From: Pseudomonas marincola
GTDB lineage: Bacteria; Pseudomonadota; Gammaproteobacteria; Pseudomonadales; Pseudomonadaceae
Direction: 5' to 3'
Assembly: GCF_900116605.1 (NCBI RefSeq)
Contig: NZ_FPBC01000006.1
Coordinates: 186,001-250,000, forward strand
Length of the DNA stretch: 64,000 nt
In this document: piece by piece, positions 9,524 to 18,620 of the stretch
Layout of the letters: every line of letters begins with the position of its first letter
Numbering within the stretch: position 1 is the stretch's first letter
Notes under the pieces: model-generated
Told to the model about the DNA's origin: nothing
What the model saw: the letters and a program-made list of their open reading frames with translations, nothing else
Database searches by the model: none
Translations under genes and position numbers: made by a program

Positions 9524-9655
9524 TAACATCTCGATAAAAGTCGCAGAAGTTAATCTGCTAGGGAAGCAATAAATAGTCTGCTAACTATAGGATAGCCGCC
9601 ATGCCCGACCAATACCCTCTGGCGAATTTATTGCGCAAAAATGATTAGCCGTGCC

Positions 9656-10315
9656 TCAGTCCCGATCAGGCGCGCCCAGTGGGAACAGCTGCCTGAACGG
9701 TCGCGCCTCATCAACCGCGCGGGCAAATGATGGCCGAGCCAGCAGCCGCGAACGATAGGCGCGCAAAACGGGGTACTTCGCGGCGATCGGATAGGTCCAG
9801 TCGGCATAAAACAGCGACGGGGCAGCGGCGCAATCGGCCAGGGTAAAGTCATCACCCGCCGCCCACTGCCTGCCTTGCAGCGCACCTTCCAGCCACGCGT
9901 AAGCAAGCTCCAGTTTGTCTGCCGCAGCCGCCATGCCCTCCTTGCGCTTTTGCGCATCGCCGCTCAGCGCCCCGTCGACCGCCAGTTGCATCTGGCTCAT
10001 GACGTGCAAGTCGAAGAACCGGTCGAGAAAGCGTACATCCAGTGCCGCCAGAGGCTCTTGCGGAATCAACTGCACCGGTCCCGGGTGGGCAATTTGCAGG
10101 TATTCGATGATGATGCTGGTCTCGCTGACGCTGCGCTGGCCATCCAGTAGCACCGGGAACTTGCGCAGCGTCCACAGCCGCAACCACTCGGCAGTGAACT
10201 CCGGTTTATCGGGGCCTACACAGCGGAACTCGAACGCGATGTTGTTCTCATACAGCGCGATCAACGCTTTTTGCGTGTAGGACGAAAAGGGATGACCAAA
10301 CAGAACCAGCGCCAT
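9656..10315 (-). CDS. Glutathione S-transferase family protein
   Basis: The open frame begins at 10375, but the thioredoxin-like domain starts at the ATG at 10315 (MALVLFGHPFSSYTQK), giving 219 residues. The N-terminal domain has the cis-Pro region (FPVLLDGQ) and the Glu-Ser-like pair (SVSETSIIIEYL) used to bind glutathione. The helical C-terminal domain contains the conserved FTLADCAAAP capping box. It is divergent from the amidase gene. The family call is firm; substrate and physiological role are unknown. Confidence 0.88.
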   Translation of the reverse strand: MALVLFGHPFSSYTQKALIALYENNIAFEFRCVGPDKPEFTAEWLRLWTLRKFPVLLDGQRSVSETSIIIEYLQIAHPGPVQLIPQEPLAALDVRFLDRFFDLHVMSQMQLAVDGALSGDAQKRKEGMAAAADKLELAYAWLEGALQGRQWAAGDDFTLADCAAAPSLFYADWTYPIAAKYPVLRAYRSRLLARPSFARAVDEARPFRQLFPLGAPDRD

Positions 10316-10591
10316 ACACCACCGCCCATTATTGAGAAGACTAAATCCAGTAATTAAGGCGGTCACTCGCGTCACAGCCCCAGCGCCGTGATCGCCTTTT
10401 CCATGAAGCTAATTGAGTCTAGCCTGCGCCGTTTAGCCGACAAGCCCGCCTGATTAACCTCAAGGTTTAACTGCAGGTCGCATTGGCCGATTACTCTGAC
10501 GCCCGCATGGTGTTTAATAGCGTTACAGGCGCGCAGGCCAATTCAGATCAGCCTGGGCCTCGCCATACAAAGCAATAAAACGAGAACACAA

Positions 10592-12304
10592 ATGAGTATT
10601 GAAGTTACCGAAGTGTCCATTGCCGAACTTCGTGCAGCCCTCGAATCCGGTAAAACCACCGCTGTCGAACTGGTACAGGCCTACCTTGATCGCATCGATG
10701 CCTACGACACGCCAGACACCGCCACCGCGCTGAATGCCGTCGTGGTGCGTAACCCGGATGCGCTGAGCGAGGCGCAAGCCTCCGATGCCCGTCGCGCCCG
10801 AGGCGAGACCCTCGGCCCGCTTGACGGAATCCCCTACACCGCCAAAGACAGCTATCTGGTCAAAGGCCTCACTGCTGCTTCAGGCAGCCCGGCGTTTGCT
10901 GATCTGGTGGCTCACCGCGATGCATTCACCGTTGAACGCCTGCGCAGCGCAGGTGCGATTTGCCTGGGCAAAACCAACATGCCGCCGATGGCTAATGGCG
11001 GTATGCAGCGCGGCGTGTATGGCCGTGCCGAAAGCCCGTACAACGCCGACTACCTGACTGCGCCCTTCGCGTCCGGCTCATCCAACGGCGCCGGCACCGC
11101 CACGGCGGCAAGCTTTGCCGCGTTTGGCCTGGCAGAAGAGACCTGGTCGAGTGGACGCGGCCCTGCCTCTAACAACGGCTTGTGCGCTTACACCCCGTCA
11201 CGCGGGGTTATTTCGGTGCGTGGCAACTGGCCGCTAACACCGACCATGGACGTCGTCGTGCCTTACGCACGGACCATGGCCGATCTGCTCGAAGTGCTCG
11301 ACATCGTCGTAGCCGATGATCCGGATACCCGCGGCGACCTGTGGCGCATGCAGCCGTGGGTGCCGATTCCTAAAGCCAGTGAAGTTCGCCCCGAGTCCTA
11401 TCTTAAACTTGCAGCGGGCAGCGAAGTCCTTGCCGGTAAGCGCTTTGGCGTGCCGCGCATGTTCATCAACGCCGACCCCGAAGCCGGCACCAGCGAAGCG
11501 CCGGGCATTGGCGGCCCTACCGGCCAGCGCATCAACACCCGCGACACGGTTATCGAGCTTTGGCAGCAAGCGCGTAAAGCCCTCGAGGCCGCGGGCGCCG
11601 AAGTGGTTGAGGTGGACTTTCCGCTGGTATCCAACTGCGAAGGAGATCGACCCGGCGCACCTACCGTGTTCACGCGCGGGCTGGTCTCGAAGGAATTTTT
11701 GCACCACGAATTATGGGACTTGTCGGGCTGGGCGTTTGATGACTTCCTGCAAGCCAACGGCGACCCAAAACTCAATCGCCTGGCTGACGTCGACGGGCCA
11801 AAAATTTTCCCGCACGATCCCGGCACCCTGCCCAACCGTGAAGGCGATTTGGCCGCGGGCATGGATGAATACGTCAACATGGCCAAGCGCGGCCTGACGC
11901 CATGGGATCAGATACCGACCCTGCCCGACGGCTTGCGCGGGCTGGAAGAAATTCGCCGCGTCGATCTCGAACAGTGGATGGACACCCAAAAGCTCGACGC
12001 TGTGTTGTTCCCGACCGTAGCCGACGTTGGCCCGGCCGATGCCGATGTTAATCCGCAGTCTGCTGATATTGCCTGGAGCAATGGTGTCTGGGTCGCCAAT
12101 GGCAACCTCGCCATTCGCCATCAAGGCGTGCCAACGGTCACCGTGCCGATGGGCATCATGCAGGACATCGGCATGCCCGTCGGCCTCACATTCGCCGGCC
12201 GCGCCTACGACGACTCAGCACTGCTGCGCTTTGCTGCGGCGTTCGAGTCCACCGGCAACAAACGCAAAATCCCGCCCCGCACGCCGCCACTGAAACAGGC
12301 ATAA
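10592..12304 (+). CDS. Amidase (amidase signature family)
   Basis: This 570-residue protein has the Ser-cisSer-Lys triad of amidase signature enzymes: Lys85 in PYTAKDSYLVKG, Ser163 in ASGSSNGAG and Ser187 in EETWSSGRGPAS, 24 residues apart as expected. It hydrolyses an amide, substrate unknown. The usual GGS before the nucleophile reads WSS here, a small departure. There is no GatB or GatC neighbour, so it is not the tRNA amidotransferase. It stands alone behind a 276-bp upstream region and ends in a clear terminator at 12313-12350. Confidence 0.87.
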   Translation: MSIEVTEVSIAELRAALESGKTTAVELVQAYLDRIDAYDTPDTATALNAVVVRNPDALSEAQASDARRARGETLGPLDGIPYTAKDSYLVKGLTAASGSPAFADLVAHRDAFTVERLRSAGAICLGKTNMPPMANGGMQRGVYGRAESPYNADYLTAPFASGSSNGAGTATAASFAAFGLAEETWSSGRGPASNNGLCAYTPSRGVISVRGNWPLTPTMDVVVPYARTMADLLEVLDIVVADDPDTRGDLWRMQPWVPIPKASEVRPESYLKLAAGSEVLAGKRFGVPRMFINADPEAGTSEAPGIGGPTGQRINTRDTVIELWQQARKALEAAGAEVVEVDFPLVSNCEGDRPGAPTVFTRGLVSKEFLHHELWDLSGWAFDDFLQANGDPKLNRLADVDGPKIFPHDPGTLPNREGDLAAGMDEYVNMAKRGLTPWDQIPTLPDGLRGLEEIRRVDLEQWMDTQKLDAVLFPTVADVGPADADVNPQSADIAWSNGVWVANGNLAIRHQGVPTVTVPMGIMQDIGMPVGLTFAGRAYDDSALLRFAAAFESTGNKRKIPPRTPPLKQA

Positions 12305-12312
12305 GCGTACGC

Positions 12313-12350
12313 AAAAGGCCTGGCACCGCATCGGTGTCAGGCCTTTTTTA
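12313..12350 (+). terminator. Rho-independent terminator of the amidase gene
   Basis: AAGGCCTGGCACC pairs with GGTGTCAGGCCTT around a short loop with one mismatch, followed by a run of T. Confidence 0.9.
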
Positions 12351-12512
12351 TTAGCTGCTCAGTTACGATAGTGGCGTCAATCCGCGTTGTGTAAACGTCC
12401 CGATCAGCGCTGCCTATGGCGCGTCATATCAACTGTACACAATCCTTTTGGCTGTCAGATACGCTGACTACAGTGGCATTGCACACTGCTAACTTAACCG
12501 TAGGAACAGCGC

Positions 12513-13310
12513 ATGCCATTCGCCTCGATAAATCAGCAGGACATCCACTTCACTGATCATGGTGGCGACGGCCTGCCGATCATTCTCAGTCACGGTTTTT
12601 TGATGGACGAGCAGATGTTTGCTCATCAGGTTGCCGCCTTGAGCCCCGAGTTTCGTGTGATCACCTGGGATGAGCGCGGCTTCGGCCAGACCCGCTACGA
12701 TGGAGAACCTTTCACCTATTGGGACTCTGCCCGCGATTGCCTCGCCCTGCTCGACCATCTTGATATTCAACACGCCGTATTCGGTGGCATGTCGCAAGGT
12801 GGCTTCTTATCCCTGCGTGCTGCGCTGCTGGCACCGGAACGGGTGCTGGGTTTGGTACTGATTGACACTCAGGCAGGGCCGGAGCCGGCCGAGCTGGTTG
12901 AAGGCCACAAACAATTGATGCAGGCATGGATCGAGAATGGCCTGAGTGATGAAGTCGCCGACTATATTGCCAATCTGATCATTGCTGACCCTAGTGAAAA
13001 CGCCAAGTGGATTGCCAAATGGCAGGCGATGGACTCGCAGCAACTTGTCGGCCCCAGCACTTGCTTGCTGCAACGTGAAGACATCAGCGACCGACTCGCT
13101 GAAATCAGCGCGCCCGCATTGGTCATACACGGCAGCGAAGACAGTGCTATTGCGCCGGAACTGGCCCATGCACTGTGCAGTGGGCTAAAGAACAGCGAGC
13201 CGTTGGTGCTGGTCGACGGCGCCGCCCATGCCGCCAACCTGAGCCATCCGGAGGCAGTCAATCCGGCAATGCGGGACTTTTTGCGCAGGTTAGTGGCACG
13301 TCGCGGTTAA
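12513..13310 (+). CDS. Alpha/beta hydrolase
   Basis: This 265-residue single-domain hydrolase has an oxyanion segment (LSHGFLMDEQM), the nucleophile elbow GMSQGG with Ser94, an Asp in HGSEDSAI and the final His in DGAAHAAN. The layout matches esterases, lactonases and haloperoxidase-like members; the substrate is not evident. It is monocistronic, with the ATG after GGAACAGCGC. Confidence 0.87.
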   Translation: MPFASINQQDIHFTDHGGDGLPIILSHGFLMDEQMFAHQVAALSPEFRVITWDERGFGQTRYDGEPFTYWDSARDCLALLDHLDIQHAVFGGMSQGGFLSLRAALLAPERVLGLVLIDTQAGPEPAELVEGHKQLMQAWIENGLSDEVADYIANLIIADPSENAKWIAKWQAMDSQQLVGPSTCLLQREDISDRLAEISAPALVIHGSEDSAIAPELAHALCSGLKNSEPLVLVDGAAHAANLSHPEAVNPAMRDFLRRLVARRG

Positions 13311-13455
13311 CCCTGGCTGCTGACTGTTGCGGCGCGAAACGGAAAGTGGCGCCTCGCCCGTGAAACCGTGAGGCAAATACCGGCCCGAATTGCAGAGGAA
13401 TCTGCTCTAATAATCGGGTCGCTTCCTTTCAGCCACCACACGCACAGCAGACACC

Positions 13456-13635
13456 ATGAATCGCCGTAAAAAAATTAAGCAATTACTCGAAGCACACGCC
13501 AAAAAGGCCAATGCCAAGAAGGCGCCACGTAAAAAGTCTACCTACATCTGTAAGGCTGACCGGCTAAAAATGGCTGCCGAAGCTGCCCAGACGTTGGACA
13601 CTGCGACTCCCGCGACAGCTACCCCCGAGAGCTGA
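13456..13635 (+). CDS. DUF2986 family small basic protein
   Basis: A 59-residue gene: it starts MNRRKKIKQLL, continues with an alternating Ala/Lys stretch (KKANAKKAPRKK), then Y-I-C-K-A-D-R-L and an Ala/Thr-rich tail. This matches the DUF2986 family of small gammaproteobacterial proteins with the same MNRRKKIK opening. About a quarter of the residues are Lys or Arg, mainly in the first half, so it may bind nucleic acid; that is inference. It ends 13 bp before the convergent LysR gene. A clear ribosome site is not obvious. Confidence 0.75.
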   Translation: MNRRKKIKQLLEAHAKKANAKKAPRKKSTYICKADRLKMAAEAAQTLDTATPATATPES

Positions 13636-13648
13636 GTTTCCGGCCGAT

Positions 13649-14554
13649 CTACAGACGGTTGTCGACTTCCACCAAGGCATCGACCATCGCCTGCGCCGCT
13701 GGTGTTAACGGATAACCCGCCCGGCTGACCACGCCATAATGCACATGCAGCCCGGAATCGTTGGCGTCTATGTCAGCGAAATCCAGCAGGCTGATCACGC
13801 CCTGCGCCTCAAGCTCGCCCAAGGCTTCCATGGTCGCGATACCGATAGCGTTTGAACGTGTAACCACACGGCAAACGGTATCGAACTGAGCGCACTCCAC
13901 GCTAACGGAAAACTCCTCAACCCCCTGCAGGCCGGCAAGCAGTTTGCCGATGCGTGCGGGCATGGGCGTAGCGGCCAGCGGGAAGTCGAGTAAGTCGCTG
14001 GGTTTGAGCTTCTTGCGCGAAGCCAGTGGATGCTCCCGACGGCAAAAGAACCAGCCTCTGCGGGGCCTCAACAGTTGCACCTGTAACGTTGCATCACTCA
14101 TGAAATCGCGCGAATCAGCCACCAGAAACTCGATTTGTTGCTCCTTGAGCAAAGTCCCCAATTGCTGCCAGTCTGCCTGCTGCAAGCGCAGGCGAATCGC
14201 CGGATAGGCATTAATGAACTGCGCCACTGCTTCGGGCACGAGCAACTGCGCCGGATACGGGCCGCTACCGAAGTGCAGCTCGCCATGCTTGAGCCCGTTG
14301 AACTGCTGCAGCTCGTTATGCAGCGCCTGACTCCCCGCCAGCAGACGCCGCGCGTGCGTCAGCACTAACTGGCCTTGCACAGTCAGGCGAAATTCACGGC
14401 TGCTGCGTTCAATCAGCGTGCAGCCGAGGTCGCGTTCCAGCGTCTGGATACTGCGACTCAGTGCCGGCTGGCTGAGATTGACAGCCGCCGCTGCCCGGAC
14501 AAAGTTGCGGTGATCGCTCAGTGCAATCAAATGGCCCAACTGACGTAAATCCAA
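13649..14554 (-). CDS. LysR family regulator, SdsB-like
   Basis: The TTG at 14554 gives the typical LysR opening MDLRQLGHLIAL and follows GAGGAG by 7 bases; longer starts up to 14575 are less likely. The protein is 301 residues. The winged helix-turn-helix (FVRAAAAVNLSQPALSRSIQ) occupies residues ~18-38 and a LysR substrate-binding domain follows. It is divergent from an SdsA-like alkylsulfatase. In Pseudomonas such a LysR (SdsB) activates the sulfatase gene, so the same role is likely here by context. Confidence 0.86.
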   Translation of the reverse strand: MDLRQLGHLIALSDHRNFVRAAAAVNLSQPALSRSIQTLERDLGCTLIERSSREFRLTVQGQLVLTHARRLLAGSQALHNELQQFNGLKHGELHFGSGPYPAQLLVPEAVAQFINAYPAIRLRLQQADWQQLGTLLKEQQIEFLVADSRDFMSDATLQVQLLRPRRGWFFCRREHPLASRKKLKPSDLLDFPLAATPMPARIGKLLAGLQGVEEFSVSVECAQFDTVCRVVTRSNAIGIATMEALGELEAQGVISLLDFADIDANDSGLHVHYGVVSRAGYPLTPAAQAMVDALVEVDNRL

Positions 14555-14777
14555 TATGCGCTCCTCGCATTGCAACCATACATTTAATGCATTTGATTGA
14601 TATTACAAGGATTGGCATAACTGCAGGCGTATTCATGACAACTATTCTGGCCAGCACTGAAACGGCGAAGCCTAAACGCCATGATTACTCACGCAGGCGC
14701 CTACACGCGGGCAGCCATGTGCAAAAAAACCGGTGTGACCGGATAAAAAACAATAAGAGTAGGTTCAGGAAATCATC

Positions 14778-16763
14778 ATGCGAGTGCCGTTTGTTTTGCC
14801 GCTGTTGTGTGTTTCATTGCTGGCTGCCTGTGATCAGCAAGCCCCACGCACTGCCGATTCCGATGCGGCAGGTTTCAGTGCCCCCACTAGCGCAACGCTG
14901 GCCGTACAGGCCGAGACTGCCAAGAGCTTGCCTGCGGATGACGGGCTCGACTTTGAGGAATCCGCGCGTGGCCTGATCGCCAGAGAAGACTCACTCAGCA
15001 TTACCGGAGCCGACGGCCATGTCGTGTTCGATCAGGATGGCTATGGTTTTATTCAGGGCGCCGCGCCCGGCAGCGTCAACCCCAGTCTCTGGCGTCAGGC
15101 TCAGCTGAATAACCATCACGGTTTATACAAGGTCACCGGCGGCGTGTATCAATTGCGCGGCTACGACCTCGCCGTGATGAGCCTGATCGAGAGCAAGAAC
15201 GGCTGGATCGTGGTCGACCCGCTCACCACCGTCGAAACGGCCAACCGTGCGATGGCTTTTGCCCGCAAGAACCTGGGCGACAAACCCGTGGTAGCGGTGA
15301 TTTTCACTCACAGCCATGTTGATCACTTCGGCGGCGCACTCGCCGTCGCTGATCCGGCTGACGTCGCCAGCGGCAAGGTTCGGGTGTATGCGCCCAAAGG
15401 ATTCATGGACGAAGCCACCAGCGAGAACGTGTTGGCAGGCCCGGCGATGGGCCGGCGCGCCATTTACATGTATGGCCGTGATTTGCCGCGCAGTGAGCGT
15501 GGCAAGATCGACAACGGACTGGGCAAGGAACCGGCCATGGGCACGGTGGGCATTCTCCAGCCAACCGACCTGATCGACAGCGAGACTCAGGACGTGGCAA
15601 TCGACGGGGTCGACTTCGTTTTTCACTACACGCCAGGCGCTGAAGCACCCGCAGAGATGACATTCTATCTGCCGGCGCAAAAAGCCTTTTGCGGGGCGGA
15701 AATTCTCAGTCGCACCCAGCACAATCTGTACACCTTGCGCGGCGCCAAAGTGCGTGATGCCAGACGTTGGGCCGACTATATCGACGCCAGCCTCAGCGAC
15801 AATCAGCAAGCCGAAGTGATGTTTTTCAGTCACCATTGGCCGGTCTGGGGCAAGGCACGCATTGAGGCGTTAATGCGCGAACAGCGCGACACCTACAGCT
15901 ATATCCACGACCAAACCCTGCGCTTGGCCAATCAGGGTTATGGCCCGCGTGAAATTGCCGAACAACTGACGCTGCCCAAGTCGTTGCAGAGCCATTTCTG
16001 GAACCGTGGCTACTACGGCACGCTCAAGCACAACGTCAAAGCGGTGTACCAAATGTATTTTGGCTGGTACGACGCCAACCCGGCTAACCTCGATCCACTG
16101 CCTCGTATTGAAGGCGCTAAACACTATGTCGAGTACATGGGCGGTAGCGCCGCGATTATGGCCAAGGCGCAGGCTTCATTCGACAACGGCGAATACCGCT
16201 GGTTAGCCGAAGTGCTCAACCAGTTGGTGTCTGCCGAGCCCGACAACACCGAAGCTAAAGCCCTGTTGGCGCGCAGCTATGACCAACTGGGCTATCGAGC
16301 CGAATCAACCGCCTGGCGCAATGCCTATCTCTCGGCCGCATACGAATTGCGCCACGGCGCACCGGAACACGGAATTGACGTCGCAGCGGCCAGTGACTTG
16401 CTTGAGCAAACCAGCGGCGCGCAATTTATGCAGATGTTCCAGGTTGCCCTGAACGGCCCCAAAGCCGACGGCGTCGATCTGCGCGTAAACATTACCTTCA
16501 GCGACCTGCAGGAAAACTATGTGCTTAACATTGAAAACGCTGTGCTCCAGGCCCGCAAAGCCCCGGCCGATCCTGACGCCAGCGTGACGCTGACCCTGAC
16601 CCGTCCGCTGCTGGTGAAAATCATCACCAAACAAGCCGGTATCAAGGAACTGCTGACCTCTGATGACATGCAAGTGGATGGCAGCGTTCTCGACCTTGCG
16701 CGCTTCTTTTCACTGATGGACAAACCGGCGCCGGCCTTCCCTATCGTCACCGCCAATCAGTAG
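14778..16763 (+). CDS. Alkylsulfatase lipoprotein, SdsA1-like metallo-beta-lactamase fold
   Basis: This 661-residue protein opens with a lipoprotein signal (LLAAC, lipid Cys18). The zinc site HSHVDH is at 178-183, with further ligands downstream (FCGAEI, HHWPVWG). A helical dimerisation domain follows, and a C-terminal SCP2-like domain with repeated TLTRP-type strands closes it. This is the three-domain plan of SdsA1, which cleaves alkyl sulfates such as SDS to alcohol and sulfate. The lipobox predicts membrane attachment on the outer side of the inner membrane or on the outer membrane. The ATG follows AGGA. It is divergent from its likely LysR activator. Confidence 0.92.
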   Translation: MRVPFVLPLLCVSLLAACDQQAPRTADSDAAGFSAPTSATLAVQAETAKSLPADDGLDFEESARGLIAREDSLSITGADGHVVFDQDGYGFIQGAAPGSVNPSLWRQAQLNNHHGLYKVTGGVYQLRGYDLAVMSLIESKNGWIVVDPLTTVETANRAMAFARKNLGDKPVVAVIFTHSHVDHFGGALAVADPADVASGKVRVYAPKGFMDEATSENVLAGPAMGRRAIYMYGRDLPRSERGKIDNGLGKEPAMGTVGILQPTDLIDSETQDVAIDGVDFVFHYTPGAEAPAEMTFYLPAQKAFCGAEILSRTQHNLYTLRGAKVRDARRWADYIDASLSDNQQAEVMFFSHHWPVWGKARIEALMREQRDTYSYIHDQTLRLANQGYGPREIAEQLTLPKSLQSHFWNRGYYGTLKHNVKAVYQMYFGWYDANPANLDPLPRIEGAKHYVEYMGGSAAIMAKAQASFDNGEYRWLAEVLNQLVSAEPDNTEAKALLARSYDQLGYRAESTAWRNAYLSAAYELRHGAPEHGIDVAAASDLLEQTSGAQFMQMFQVALNGPKADGVDLRVNITFSDLQENYVLNIENAVLQARKAPADPDASVTLTLTRPLLVKIITKQAGIKELLTSDDMQVDGSVLDLARFFSLMDKPAPAFPIVTANQ

Positions 16764-17139
16764 CTGGCTGGTGGCTGAATCTCAGCGTGCATGCTGCTGT
16801 ACCTGCATGCACGCCGAGATACGTTTAGCGCAAAGACCCATCGCAATAAGACATACCGGTCCATAACGCCTGGCCATATGAAGACAATCACTTAACTGAC
16901 ATTGCTAGCATGCACATGCTCAGCCTGAAAAACTGAAATCGCCGGAAACGTGAACGATTGGATGATGTTGAGTTTCTCCAGACCACAATAAGACTGTTCA
17001 AACAGGCGCTGAAACAAAGTGCTCGCAGTGGGACGCGAAGTTGCGTACATCACATCTGAGCTACCAGGTGAATCAGGGGCTTAACTCGCCCGCAGCGATC
17101 GCTAGAGCGCCGAATTAAAACTGCCAAAGGGAAGCCTGT
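16764..17139. other. 376-bp gap with a long inverted repeat
   Basis: Only one element stands out: 16-bp arms at 16779-16794 and 16805-16820, with one mismatch and a 10-base spacer, just after the alkylsulfatase stop. No T-tract follows, so it may be an imperfect terminator or an mRNA 3' stabiliser. The rest holds no gene I can support. AAGGGAAG directly precedes the next start. Confidence 0.6.
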
Positions 17140-18459
17140 ATGAGTTTTAAACGCAATACGTTGCTGTTGGCGTTAATGGGGGGATTACTGGTGAATCAAA
17201 GTGTAACTGCCGCTCCCGCAGCGGTCCCGCTGGATGCAAAAGCCAGTGACCCACACGTGCTGGGCTTGATGCAGGGGATTCCGCCTGCAGCAGATAAAGT
17301 CGTGAATTTCTCCAATTTTCTGCGCTTCCCGTTCACGCGCTGGTCGTTCTCGCATATCCGTGAAGTGGTGCCCACCGTGCAGGTATCGCGCGGCGATGGC
17401 CCGGTAAGCGCACTCCCCCGGGCTGAGCGAGACGATATCGACAGCCTCAGTTTCAAACCTTTAGGCAGCGACAGCACCATGACCTGGGCACAGTCGCTGG
17501 CCGCTAATTACACTGATGGCATCGTCGTGTTGCATCTCGGAAAGCTAGTGTACGAACGCTACTTTGGCGCTCTTAAACCTGAAGGGCAGCACATAGCTTT
17601 CTCCGTGACCAAGTCCTTTATCGGCACGCTGGCAGCAATGCTGGTAGCAGACGGCACGCTCGACGAGAACGCGCTGGTGACACGCTACGTACCGGAACTC
17701 AAAGACAGCGCCTACGGCAATGCCACCGTGCGCCAAGTTATGGACATGACCACCAGCATTGAGTACTCCGAAGACTATGCTGACCCCACAGCAGGCGTTT
17801 GGGAATATGGCCGCGCCGGTCATCTGATTCCGCGCCCGGCGGGCTACAGCGGTGCTACGTCGCTCTATGCGTACCTGCAGAAACTCAAAGCAGAAGGCGA
17901 GCACGGCCAGACCTTTGCCTACAAAACCGTCAATTCCGATGCGCTGGCCTGGGTCGTACAACGGGCGACGGGCAAGACGTTCCCCGAGCTGGTTCAAGAG
18001 CGCATCTGGAGCAAGCTCGGTGCCGAGCAGGACGCTTACGTCATGATTGATGAGGTCGGCACTGGCTTTGCCGGTGGCGGTTTCAATGCAGGCTTGCGCG
18101 ATATGGCCCGGTTCGGCGAGGCCATGCGCCTCAATGGCCGCTTCAATGGCCAGCAGATAATCCCTGAAACGGTGGTGGCCGATATTCGCAAAGGAGGCGA
18201 TCAGAGCAAGTTTGCCAAAGCCGGCTACAACACCCTGCCGGGCTGGAGTTACCGCAACATGTGGTGGGTGGCCAACAATGATCACCAAGTGTTCACGGCA
18301 CGCGGCATTCATGGCCAAACCATCTATGTCGACCCAAAAGCCGAGATGGTCATTGCCCGCTTTGCATCCTATCCAGTGGCGTCGAACGCCCAGATCGACC
18401 CGACTTCACTGCCCGCCTACACCGCGCTGGCCAACTTGCTGATGACCAAGGAGCAATAA
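17140..18459 (+). CDS. Exported serine hydrolase, class C beta-lactamase/NylB-like fold
   Basis: A 439-residue protein with a Sec signal peptide (hydrophobic residues 7-24, likely cut near AA|AP). The SxxK motif is Ser155-V-T-Lys158, the second motif lies in FAYKTVNSDAL, and the third box is HGQ (GIHGQTIYV) in place of KTG. This pattern fits 6-aminohexanoate-dimer hydrolase-like esterases/amidases rather than true beta-lactamases. The substrate is unknown and it acts in the periplasm. A 16-bp perfect hairpin follows its stop. Confidence 0.85.
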   Translation: MSFKRNTLLLALMGGLLVNQSVTAAPAAVPLDAKASDPHVLGLMQGIPPAADKVVNFSNFLRFPFTRWSFSHIREVVPTVQVSRGDGPVSALPRAERDDIDSLSFKPLGSDSTMTWAQSLAANYTDGIVVLHLGKLVYERYFGALKPEGQHIAFSVTKSFIGTLAAMLVADGTLDENALVTRYVPELKDSAYGNATVRQVMDMTTSIEYSEDYADPTAGVWEYGRAGHLIPRPAGYSGATSLYAYLQKLKAEGEHGQTFAYKTVNSDALAWVVQRATGKTFPELVQERIWSKLGAEQDAYVMIDEVGTGFAGGGFNAGLRDMARFGEAMRLNGRFNGQQIIPETVVADIRKGGDQSKFAKAGYNTLPGWSYRNMWWVANNDHQVFTARGIHGQTIYVDPKAEMVIARFASYPVASNAQIDPTSLPAYTALANLLMTKEQ

Positions 18460-18469
18460 ATCCTTCACC

Positions 18470-18509
18470 GATAATTGATCAGCGGGCTCAACGCCGCTGA
18501 TCAATTATC
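18470..18509 (+). terminator. Hairpin after the serine hydrolase gene
   Basis: GATAATTGATCAGCGG and its exact reverse complement flank an 8-base loop. It lies 10 bp past the stop and lacks a T-tract, so termination is likely but not certain. It could serve the convergent oxygenase gene too. Confidence 0.55.
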
Positions 18510-18620
18510 TCGCGTAACAGGGCCGTGATAGTCAGCGCCCCATCGCAGCATTCTCTCGGCGCACACAAGACAATTGCTGTGACTCATCCGCTGCATGCGC
18601 TGCAACAGTGCTTAGCGAAC

